Source: Deltaproteobacteria bacterium
Lineage (GTDB): Bacteria > Desulfobacterota > Anaeroferrophillalia > Anaeroferrophillales > Tharpellaceae
NCBI GenBank assembly: GCA_013153415.1
Contig: JAADEO010000001.1
Location: 1-7,717, forward strand
Length of the DNA stretch: 7,717 nt
Direction: 5' to 3'
The number at the start of each line of letters is the position of its first letter. Position 1 is the first letter of the stretch. The notes beneath the pieces are model-generated. The model had not been told where the DNA came from. It was given only the letters and a program-made list of their open reading frames with translations, and did no database searches. Positions 1-6,951 of this stretch are shown here, one piece after another. Made by a program: the position numbers and the translations under genes.

Positions 1-1008
1 ATGATGGTAAAGCGCGGCCTCGGTCAGTGGATAGGGCATATTCCACCAGTTCAAAAGATAGGCTCCGATCTGGGGATGACCGATTCCGCAAACCTCAATC
101 TCAAGCTCCAGAGGGTCTTTATCCGGCTCCCGTTTTTGCAAGATATTGATCTCTCTGATTTTCTCCGGAAAAAATTTCAACAACACCAGCAAGCCGATAT
201 TGTGCAGCAAACCCACTGCCGCCAGGTCTTCGGGAATTCTCTCATCATGTATCAGTTCATACATTTCGCAAACCAGGCCGTTGCAGGCCACGGCGTGTTC
301 CCAGATCTTTTCCGGTACATAGAAACCCAGACCCGGCGCCGCCAGGGTCTGAAAAATGGCACTACCCACGACGATATCCTTCAACGTCATCATCCCGATG
401 AAAACCGCCGCCCGTTTCAGTGAAGCCGTCCCGCTTTTGAAAAAAGCCGAATTCGCTACCTGCAGAACCTTGGCGGCAATCGCCGGATCTTTCTCAATCA
501 CCTTGACGATTTTATCGAAGTCGGCGTCGGCCTCGATCAACTCCATGATCTCGTGATAGATCGCCGGCAAGGTTGGCAGGCAGTCCAAGGTATTGATGAT
601 TTTCAACAGTTTCTGCTCTCTCAGAGTCTCCTCGACCGCGATCAGGCCGTTCACCAGTTCGATGAGTTCGGTCGTTTTCCAGGGTTTGGCCAGATAGGTT
701 TTGGCCGCCCCCTCAATCAAAGCCTTGTAGACATAGCTCTCTTCGACATAGCCACTGAGAATCAGGCGAATAATCTCGGGGTAACGTTTCTTGACCTCGG
801 CCAGAAAGGTGTAGCCATCCATCCCCGGCATCCGCATGTCGCTGATCACCAGATCGATCAATCCGGGCTCGGAGGCCAGAATCTTGAGCGCCAGTTCACC
901 GGAATCCGCGAAATACAATTTGTGACCGCTCTTCATGAAGGCCCGCCGCAGAGACCTGAGAACGCTCCGCTCATCATCGACAAAAAGGATATTCTTGGTT
1001 TCACTCAT
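1..1008 (-). CDS. Response regulator with REC and HDOD domains, 3' end cut by window edge
   Basis: The reading frame opens with ATG at 1008 and stays open for 336 codons to the window edge, so the C-terminus is missing. Residues 5-125 form a CheY-like receiver: acidic pair D11-D12 (LFVDDE), phosphoacceptor D57 in VISDMRMPGMDG, S85 (LILSGY) and K108 (LAKPW). Residues about 143-336 match an HDOD domain: LPTLPAIYHEI, then DPAIAAKVLQVANSAFF, a region with HNIG at 269-272, and GIGHPQIGAYLLNWW near 308-322, ending in the His-His typical of the domain's end. HDOD domains are HD-related but usually lack phosphodiesterase activity and act in signalling or protein interaction. Here the HD pair reads HN, consistent with no catalysis. 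The start is supported by GGAGAG eight bases upstream. It overlaps the kinase stop by 8 bases, so the kinase is its likely phosphodonor. No DNA-binding domain is visible, though one beyond the edge cannot be excluded. Confidence 0.93.
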   Translation of the reverse strand, partial: MSETKNILFVDDERSVLRSLRRAFMKSGHKLYFADSGELALKILASEPGLIDLVISDMRMPGMDGYTFLAEVKKRYPEIIRLILSGYVEESYVYKALIEGAAKTYLAKPWKTTELIELVNGLIAVEETLREQKLLKIINTLDCLPTLPAIYHEIMELIEADADFDKIVKVIEKDPAIAAKVLQVANSAFFKSGTASLKRAAVFIGMMTLKDIVVGSAIFQTLAAPGLGFYVPEKIWEHAVACNGLVCEMYELIHDERIPEDLAAVGLLHNIGLLVLLKFFPEKIREINILQKREPDKDPLELEIEVCGIGHPQIGAYLLNWWNMPYPLTEAALYHH

Positions 1009-3706
1009 TTTCTTGTCTCTCCGATCCGGTTTTACGGGGCAACTCAATGGTAAAAGTCGTACCTTTGCCCAGTTCCGAGGTCACCAGCAAACGCCCTTTG
1101 TGCTTGTTGGTAATGATATCATAAGAGATATTGAGTCCCAACCCGGTACCCTTGCCAACCGGCTTGGTGGTAAAAAACGGATCGAAAACCCGCTCAAGGT
1201 TCTCCGGTTTGATACCAGGCCCATCGTCCGTCACCCGGCAACGAATCCATTCATCATCAAAATCAGTCGCGATTCTGATTTTTCCTTTTTCTTGACGCTC
1301 CTGTTCCTTGATCGCCTGCGCCGCGTTGACAATCAGATTCAGCAGAACCTGGTTGATCTCGCCACCATTGACCAGGATTTCCGGCAGATCCGGGTCCAGC
1401 TCCAACTCGATTTCAGCACTGTACTTATATTCATTCCGGGCCACGACCATGGTTGTTTCAATCGCATCGTTCAAGTTGATGCTTTCTCTGCCATCAACCT
1501 GATCGATGCGGGAGAACTCCCGAAGTTTGACCACTATCGAGGTGATCCGTTTAAATCCATCCCGCGATTCCTCGATCAGATCCTTCATGTCATCCAGGAT
1601 AAATTCGATCTCCAACTCTTTTTCCAGTTCCAGCAAGCGCTTCTGCACCTCCTCTACATCTTCCGGCAGCCACTCTGCGAGTTCCTGAAAGCCCTGCCGG
1701 TAGGCATCCAGCAGGTTGACAAAGTTATCGACATAACCAACCAGGCTCTCGAAATTACTGGAAACAAAACCTATCGGCGTATTGAGTTCATGGGCCACCC
1801 CGGCCGCCAATTGACCCACAGCCTCAAGGCGCTGGACGGTCTGCAACTGGGTCTGCAGAATCTTGTCCTGGGTTACATCCCTTTTGACCGCGGCCAGGGA
1901 GATGATCTTGCCCTCCTCATTGCGAATCGGGAAGATAACCGCATCTTCATCATACAGGGTGCCATCTTTACGTTTGTTGACGAATTGTCCCCGCCAGATC
2001 TCCCCGCGGTCCAGGGTCTCCCATAAAGTCCGGTAAAAGCTCTCGTCATGGCGCCCGCTTTTTAAGATCGAAGTTTTCCGGCCCACCACTTCCGCCGCCG
2101 CATAACCGGTAATCCTTTCGAATGCAGGATTGACATATTGAATTATCCCTCCAAGATCCGTCAGCACGATGCTCTCAGCCGCCTGTTCGACAACCGCGCC
2201 CAACTGGGCCATTTTCTGAGCCAGTCTCTTGTAAACCGTCAAATCAGTAATGACCCCGACCAACCCGACCGGTTGTTGGTCCTGAGAGCAGTAAGGGCTG
2301 ATTTTCAACTCGAAATAGTGCTTCAAACCCTTGCGATCGACCAGTTCTATCTGCCGGGTTCGATCGCTTCTCTTATCCAGCAACTCCAGATCATCTTCTC
2401 TGATCACCAAAAGATTTTCCGCCACGGGAAAGGAATATGCCGGTTTTCCCTGCATGATTATACATTTATGGCCGGCAAACTCTTCAAACGCCCGGTTGCA
2501 TCCCAAATAGCGTCCCGCGCTGTCGAGATAAAAAATCGGCATCGGCACCACATTGAGAAGCTCCTGGGACAAGTATCCCTGCTCCAGCGCCCGGGCTTCG
2601 GCCCGATGCAACTCCTCAATCATCCGCTCCTGGTCCCGCTGCAGCAGTTTAACCCGGTAATGAGCCAGAAAGAGAATAAAACCCGCGATTCCGAGAAGCA
2701 GCAAAAGTGCGATCAGAGAGACAATCCAGTAATAATACTGCTCCCATACCTGCACCACCGAGACTTCACCCAGATGTTCATAGGGGGGCAGTCTCAACTC
2801 TTTGAGCAGCTCTCTTACGGAACGATAACTTAAAGGGGTATTCCACCCCCCGATCTGACACTGCACTGAAACATCGTCGACCGGGGTCAGAAACAGCAAG
2901 GTCCGGGCTACCCGATTGGCCAGATAATCATTGGTATGTTCCAGTTTGGCCAATGGCCACTCCGGATAGGTGGGAGTCGAACAGAGAAAAGGCAGGTCGT
3001 CACCCTGCTTTTCAGGATCCTTGAACGGCACCACGGCCAACTTAGAAAGATCGATCAGGCCGTCTTGATCCATCTTTTCCAGAATCCCGGTGCGCACCAC
3101 TCCGAAATCGACCTTGCCCTCTAGAACCCTGTAAACCACCTGATCATGCGAATCGGTATACTGCAGTGATTTCAGATCTATCGCCGGCAAGAAACCTCTG
3201 TGCTTCAACTCCCGCAACAGCGCCTGCCAGCCCAACGAATTACGGTTGGCGACGGCCAGAGTATGACCACGCAGGGCCATAATATCGGTAAAAGGCCCCC
3301 GGTCGGAGCGGTAGAATAACACCCCGCCAAATTTGCGGCTGTAATAATTCCCGCATTTCTGAATCAAAGTCAGAATTCGGGAGGCATGGTACTTCTCTTC
3401 CAGATTGATGTAGATAGAGGGGTTAGTCAGGATGAAATCGATCTGTCGCTCGGCAACAGTTTTTTCGATCTCAGCAAAGGATAGAGGAACTATGGTGAAA
3501 TCACATCCCGGAATATTCTCATCAAGGTATCGCGCCAAAGGCTCCCAGCGCTGCCGGCAGACCTCGATACTGCGTTTAGCCAGAACTCCGATTTTGACTT
3601 CGACGCCATTGGTGGAACCAAGCCCCGAAGGGACACCAGCAAACAGAGGCGCGGAAAAGAACAGAAATATAAACAGGATGACTGATCGACAAGCGCGATA
3701 CTTCAT
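1001..3706 (-). CDS. Sensor histidine kinase with TtrS/PhnD-like periplasmic sensor and two PAS domains
   Basis: A complete membrane-bound histidine kinase of 901 residues. Order: signal peptide 1-23 (basic MKYR, hydrophobic VILFIFLFFSAPLFA); PhnD/periplasmic-binding-like sensor about 35-290 (QRWEPLARYLDENIPG, DFILTNPSIYI, STPTYPEW); one transmembrane helix about 326-349; charged linker 351-380; PAS about 382-492 (NVVPMPIFYLDSAGRYLGCN); PAS about 500-615 (NPAFERITGYAAAEVVGRKT); HisKA with phosphoacceptor H639 (AAGVAHELNTPIGF); HATPase with N box around N794 (NQVLLNLIVNAAQAI), G1 DDGPGI 827-832, F box FDPFFTTK 841-848 and G2 GKGTGLGL 851-858. All catalytic boxes are intact. By family knowledge the sensor resembles that of the tetrathionate kinase TtrS, so a small periplasmic anion is a plausible signal; the actual ligand is unknown. 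ATG 3706 is chosen because it gives a signal peptide and has a strong Shine-Dalgarno site. It has its own promoter and is followed, with 8 bases of overlap, by the REC-HDOD gene. Confidence 0.95.
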   Translation of the reverse strand: MKYRACRSVILFIFLFFSAPLFAGVPSGLGSTNGVEVKIGVLAKRSIEVCRQRWEPLARYLDENIPGCDFTIVPLSFAEIEKTVAERQIDFILTNPSIYINLEEKYHASRILTLIQKCGNYYSRKFGGVLFYRSDRGPFTDIMALRGHTLAVANRNSLGWQALLRELKHRGFLPAIDLKSLQYTDSHDQVVYRVLEGKVDFGVVRTGILEKMDQDGLIDLSKLAVVPFKDPEKQGDDLPFLCSTPTYPEWPLAKLEHTNDYLANRVARTLLFLTPVDDVSVQCQIGGWNTPLSYRSVRELLKELRLPPYEHLGEVSVVQVWEQYYYWIVSLIALLLLLGIAGFILFLAHYRVKLLQRDQERMIEELHRAEARALEQGYLSQELLNVVPMPIFYLDSAGRYLGCNRAFEEFAGHKCIIMQGKPAYSFPVAENLLVIREDDLELLDKRSDRTRQIELVDRKGLKHYFELKISPYCSQDQQPVGLVGVITDLTVYKRLAQKMAQLGAVVEQAAESIVLTDLGGIIQYVNPAFERITGYAAAEVVGRKTSILKSGRHDESFYRTLWETLDRGEIWRGQFVNKRKDGTLYDEDAVIFPIRNEEGKIISLAAVKRDVTQDKILQTQLQTVQRLEAVGQLAAGVAHELNTPIGFVSSNFESLVGYVDNFVNLLDAYRQGFQELAEWLPEDVEEVQKRLLELEKELEIEFILDDMKDLIEESRDGFKRITSIVVKLREFSRIDQVDGRESINLNDAIETTMVVARNEYKYSAEIELELDPDLPEILVNGGEINQVLLNLIVNAAQAIKEQERQEKGKIRIATDFDDEWIRCRVTDDGPGIKPENLERVFDPFFTTKPVGKGTGLGLNISYDIITNKHKGRLLVTSELGKGTTFTIELPRKTGSERQENE
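1017..1022 (-). promoter_or_regulatory. Ribosome binding site of the REC-HDOD gene, inside the kinase 3' end
   Basis: The minus strand reads GGAGAG followed by eight bases and then ATG at 1008. It lies within the last codons of the kinase gene. Together with the ATGAGTGA stop/start overlap at 1001-1008, it fixes the start of the response regulator and suggests translational coupling of the pair. Confidence 0.7.
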
Positions 3707-3710
3707 AAGC

Positions 3711-3719
3711 CACCTCCCC
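3711..3719 (-). promoter_or_regulatory. Strong Shine-Dalgarno site of the sensor kinase gene
   Basis: The minus strand reads GGGGAGGTG, with the GGAGG core six bases before the ATG at 3706. It settles the kinase start and predicts efficient translation of the two-gene signalling unit. Confidence 0.85.
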
Positions 3720-3722
3720 GTA

Positions 3723-3732
3723 TAAGATCTTA
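3723..3732. repeat. Perfect 10-base palindrome TAAGATCTTA at the predicted transcription start
   Basis: TAAGATCTTA is its own reverse complement. It spans the predicted +1 (about 3730) of the kinase promoter, a position where a bound repressor would block initiation. A palindrome this short can arise by chance in AT-rich DNA, so an operator role is only a suggestion. Confidence 0.35.
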
Positions 3733-3736
3733 CAAT

Positions 3737-3745
3737 ATTATAGCA
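3737..3745 (-). promoter_or_regulatory. Extended -10 promoter of the sensor kinase / REC-HDOD operon
   Basis: The minus strand reads TGCTATAAT, a perfect extended -10 (TGnTATAAT) for a housekeeping sigma-70-type polymerase. The -35 position, 17 bases upstream, is TTTTAT, a poor match that the TG extension would compensate for. The region is AT-rich. The predicted start lies near 3730, giving a leader of about 24 bases that contains the Shine-Dalgarno site. This separates the signalling genes from the efflux genes as their own transcription unit, although read-through from upstream is not excluded. Confidence 0.65.
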
Positions 3746-3755
3746 TAATCTATAC

Positions 3756-3773
3756 GCAAATAAAATAATTTGC
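3756..3773. repeat. Inverted repeat GCAAAT-N6-ATTTGC between permease stop and kinase promoter
   Basis: On the minus strand, GCAAAT and ATTTGC are separated by TATTTT. The repeat begins two bases after the permease stop codon and covers the -35 position of the kinase promoter. It could be an operator. As RNA, it could be a weak hairpin closing the efflux transcript, but the stem has only six mostly A-U pairs and no U tract follows, so it is not a convincing terminator. Confidence 0.35.
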
Positions 3774-3775
3774 CG

Positions 3776-6700
3776 TTACACCTCCCCTTTCGGACATCGG
3801 GGTTCCGCCCGTTCCTGGATTCGGGCCAGCAGATCCCATTCCAGGGGCACGATAAACAGGGTCAGAAAGGTCGCCGTGCAGAGCCCGGTGACAAAAGTCG
3901 AAGCCATCGTTCCCCAGACCAGGGAGTAGTAGGGAAAACCGATAGCCATCGGCAGCAACCCCAGGGTGGTAGTCAGGGTGGTCAGGATGATCGGTCGCAG
4001 GCGCACCCGGATCCCCTCCCGGATCGCCTGACGGCGGTCACCGCTCGCCGCATAGGCACGGTTGATGAAATCGATCAGCACCAGGGAATCGTTGACCACC
4101 ACGCCGGTAACTCCGACCACGGCGATAAAACTGTTGATCGTAAAAAGATCCTGGGTCACGAGTTTGCCGATAACCACCCCGATCAGGGCGAAAGCGACCG
4201 CGGAGAGGATAATCACCGGCTGGACATAGGATTGGAATTGCAGAGCCAAAATAATGTAGATGGCGAGGATAGCGATAATAAAGGCGTAGGCCAGGGAGGT
4301 ATAAGAACGGCGGGTGCTTTCGAACTCGCCCCCGAAAACCACTTCGGCCCCGGGATAATCGGCAGCAATGCCGGCGTAAAAATCTCGGATGATGCGGATC
4401 GCGGCCGGCACCGAGAGGCGACTCGAAGCCTTCAAATTGGCGGTCAGGGTAATCGCCCGCCGGGAATTGAAACGGTTGAGATAGCCGGGTTCGAGATAGG
4501 ATGCGACCTTGACCAGATCGCCGAGCTTGAGACCACCGCCGGGGCCGGCCTGAACCGGGATCTTGAGGGCGTCGGCCGGCTCTTTCAGGAAACCGGGATC
4601 GATCTTGAGCTTCATATCGAGATCCTCGTCCCGGGCCCGGAACTTGCCGACATAACGGCCATCGAGAATCGAGCCAGCCAGAATCGCGACCTGGGCCTCG
4701 GTCAGATTATACTCCGCAGCCCGACGGCGGTCGACTCGGAAACGATAGATCCGGCTCGGTTCCCCCTGGTTCGAACTCAGGGCGGTCAAGGCCTTTCCGA
4801 GCCGCGGGTCACGGCTGAGAAAATCCCGGAAGGCTGCGGCCAGGCGCTCGATAACCCGCTCGTCGCTGCCCACGACCCGGACATTGATATCCTTGCCGGT
4901 CGGCGGACCGAATTTTTCGGGCCGGACCCGAACCTGCCAGCCCCCCTTCGCCAAAGGCTTTACCATCCGGCGCACGTAATCGAGAAACCGCATCGGGTCG
5001 TTATCCGGGTTATCAGGGAAATCGCGCCGGTCCCGGGCCGGCAGGGTAACCGCGAGGTGACCGACATTTGCGCCCCAGACCGGCTGGTAATCCTCGTTGA
5101 TGTAGAACCCGGCCTGGGCCATGACCGAGCGCAACTGGCCGGGACCGCCGGCCAGCAGCAGGCGGCTGGCGTTTTCGAGATACTCGCGGGTCTTTCTCAC
5201 CGGGGTCGCCGGCGGACCGATGAATTCGACGTAATAGAGGGTATAGTCATCGGGAAAGAACTTGACTTTGATCAGCGGGGAAATACCACTGATCGAAAGA
5301 TAGAGGACCGCCACCGAAGCCCCGAACAGCACCAGCACCCCGGCCAGGGTCAGGCGCCGGAAACGGAGGGTGAAAGCAACCAGAGAATCGGTCAGCCGCC
5401 GGAGCCAGACCATCAGTTTCCGTTCCCGGCCGCTACCGACGTAACGGGATTTGAGCAGGCTCCGGGCCCCGGGCCAGTCGGTAAAATGGCTCGGCAGGAT
5501 CACCAGGCACTCGAAAAGCGAGGCGGTCAGGGCGAAGCTCACCGCCTTGGGAATGAAAGCGAAGAACTCCCCGGTCGACCCCGACATGATCAGCATCGGC
5601 AGGAAAGCGGCGATCGTCGTCGAGGTCGCCGCCACCACCGGCCAGGCGACCTCGGCGGTGCCATTGAGTGCCGCCAGGTAGAGCTCCTCGCCCTCCTGCA
5701 GGCGACGGTAGATATTTTCCAGTACGACGATGGCGTCATCGACAATGATGCCGCTGACCAGGACAAAGGCGAACAGAGTGATCTCATTCAGGGAGTTGCC
5801 GGTAACATACATGATCGTCATCGTGCAGAGAAACGAGAAAGGAATCCCGACCGTCGCCAGCAGGGCGTTGCGCCAGCCCATGAAGAGCCAGACGCTGAAG
5901 GAGACCAGGACGATACCGCAGACCAGGTTGAATCCCAAAGTCCGGATCGCATCGTTGAGATGGATGCGCTGGTCCTGGGTGAGAATGACATCGACCCCCT
6001 CGCGGTCGAGCCGGGTCTGGAAACGGGCGATAACGGCCTTGACCGCGGCCACGATCTTCAGAACATTGCCATGGTCGTTTTTGACGATCTTGAGACCGAC
6101 GCTGGGCCGGCCATTGACCGACGAGAGATAGAGCGGTTCCCGGTAGGCGAATCCGGCCGCGGTCAAAACCTCGCCGAGGCGCACGAAAGAGCCGTCGCCA
6201 TCCCGGCGGATGATTACCTTTTCGACGTCGGCCCGGCTGCGGAAAAGCTGGTCGACGATGACCACGAACTCGCCATCCCGGTTTTTGAAGGTGCCGGCCG
6301 GCAGGGTCAGATTGGCACCTTTCAGAGCACCGGCCACATCCTCGTAAGTCAGCCCCAGGTGCTCGAGTCGAACGGGATCGATAAAGATATGGAACTCGCG
6401 GGTCTCGGCCCCGGTGATCTCGACATTCTTGACCCCGTCGATCTCCTCGAGCCCGAGCTTGAGCTCATCGGCCATCAGTTTGAGGGCGTGATTATCGCGA
6501 TCGCCGGCCAGGTTGACGGTGATGACCGGCAGCCAGTAGCTGACATCGACATCCTTGAAAATGGGCGGTTCGGCCAATTCCGGCAGGTTGGGCAGGGCGC
6601 CCAGCACCTTGAGCCGAAGTTCCCGGCTGAGCCGGGCATAATCACTGTCGTCGATGAATTTGACGATAATGCTCGAACGCCCCCGGTAGGAGGTCGAACG

Positions 6701-6943
6701 GATGAACTCGACATCCTCGAGGTCATCCAGGGCATCTTCGATCTCCCGGGTGACCAAAGCTTCGACGTCGCGGGGCGAGGCCCCGGGCAGAAAGGTGGTG
6801 ATCATCACCTTGCCGATATTGACATTGGGGTAACGTTCCACCGGAAGCTCGAGCAGAGCCACCGCACCCAAGACCATCAGAAGCAGGAAAAGCAGATTGA
6901 CCAGCACCTTCTGTCTGAGAAAAAATCCGATGAAAGCGCGCAT
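3776..6943 (-). CDS. RND-family efflux permease (AcrB-like, HAE1 type)
   Basis: A complete 1055-residue inner-membrane transporter, the usual length for AcrB-type pumps, expected to work as a trimer exporting substrates with proton influx. TM1 is about 13-33, followed by the first large periplasmic loop 34-333 (porter start ERYPNVNIGKVMITTFLPGASP). TM2-TM6 lie in 334-487, with the TM4 proton-relay pair D402-D403 in GIIVDDAIVVLEN. TM7 is about 527-552, the second periplasmic loop 553-880, and TM8-TM12 lie in 881-1033 with RLRPIILTTLTTTLGLLPMA before TM11. The repeated 1+5/1+5 helix plan is intact. Unusually, TM10 reads VVVNDSLVLIDF, with Asn951 where AcrB has its essential Lys, as in a divergent RND subgroup. 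The adaptor gene ends six bases upstream, so the two are one operon. The start is supported by the conserved cytoplasmic N-terminus and a weak AGGG site overlapping the adaptor's stop. Substrate cannot be read from sequence; drugs, lipids or other hydrophobic compounds are all possible. Confidence 0.96.
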   Translation of the reverse strand: MRAFIGFFLRQKVLVNLLFLLLMVLGAVALLELPVERYPNVNIGKVMITTFLPGASPRDVEALVTREIEDALDDLEDVEFIRSTSYRGRSSIIVKFIDDSDYARLSRELRLKVLGALPNLPELAEPPIFKDVDVSYWLPVITVNLAGDRDNHALKLMADELKLGLEEIDGVKNVEITGAETREFHIFIDPVRLEHLGLTYEDVAGALKGANLTLPAGTFKNRDGEFVVIVDQLFRSRADVEKVIIRRDGDGSFVRLGEVLTAAGFAYREPLYLSSVNGRPSVGLKIVKNDHGNVLKIVAAVKAVIARFQTRLDREGVDVILTQDQRIHLNDAIRTLGFNLVCGIVLVSFSVWLFMGWRNALLATVGIPFSFLCTMTIMYVTGNSLNEITLFAFVLVSGIIVDDAIVVLENIYRRLQEGEELYLAALNGTAEVAWPVVAATSTTIAAFLPMLIMSGSTGEFFAFIPKAVSFALTASLFECLVILPSHFTDWPGARSLLKSRYVGSGRERKLMVWLRRLTDSLVAFTLRFRRLTLAGVLVLFGASVAVLYLSISGISPLIKVKFFPDDYTLYYVEFIGPPATPVRKTREYLENASRLLLAGGPGQLRSVMAQAGFYINEDYQPVWGANVGHLAVTLPARDRRDFPDNPDNDPMRFLDYVRRMVKPLAKGGWQVRVRPEKFGPPTGKDINVRVVGSDERVIERLAAAFRDFLSRDPRLGKALTALSSNQGEPSRIYRFRVDRRRAAEYNLTEAQVAILAGSILDGRYVGKFRARDEDLDMKLKIDPGFLKEPADALKIPVQAGPGGGLKLGDLVKVASYLEPGYLNRFNSRRAITLTANLKASSRLSVPAAIRIIRDFYAGIAADYPGAEVVFGGEFESTRRSYTSLAYAFIIAILAIYIILALQFQSYVQPVIILSAVAFALIGVVIGKLVTQDLFTINSFIAVVGVTGVVVNDSLVLIDFINRAYAASGDRRQAIREGIRVRLRPIILTTLTTTLGLLPMAIGFPYYSLVWGTMASTFVTGLCTATFLTLFIVPLEWDLLARIQERAEPRCPKGEV

Positions 6944-6945
6944 TA

Positions 6946-6951
6946 CACCCT
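6946..6951 (-). promoter_or_regulatory. Weak ribosome binding site of the permease overlapping the adaptor stop codon
   Basis: The minus strand reads TAGGGTGTAATG: the adaptor's TAG stop supplies the first bases of AGGGTG, and the permease ATG follows directly. The spacing from AGGG is short (four bases). This suggests that ribosomes finishing the adaptor reinitiate on the permease. Confidence 0.45.

Noticed and set aside
1..423. Plus-strand open frame starting at ATG at the window edge
   Set aside because: The minus strand here encodes a clear HDOD domain; the plus-strand frame has no recognisable motif and is antisense noise.
935..2026. A 363-codon open frame on the plus strand opposite the kinase
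   Set aside because: It lies wholly antisense to the HisKA/HATPase and PAS coding sequence, which has intact motifs. Its translation shows no recognisable domain, so it is a shadow of the kinase's codon pattern.
3756..3773. Intrinsic terminator after the permease gene
   Set aside because: The six-pair A/U-rich stem is weak and no run of U follows on the minus strand, so I list it only as an inverted repeat.
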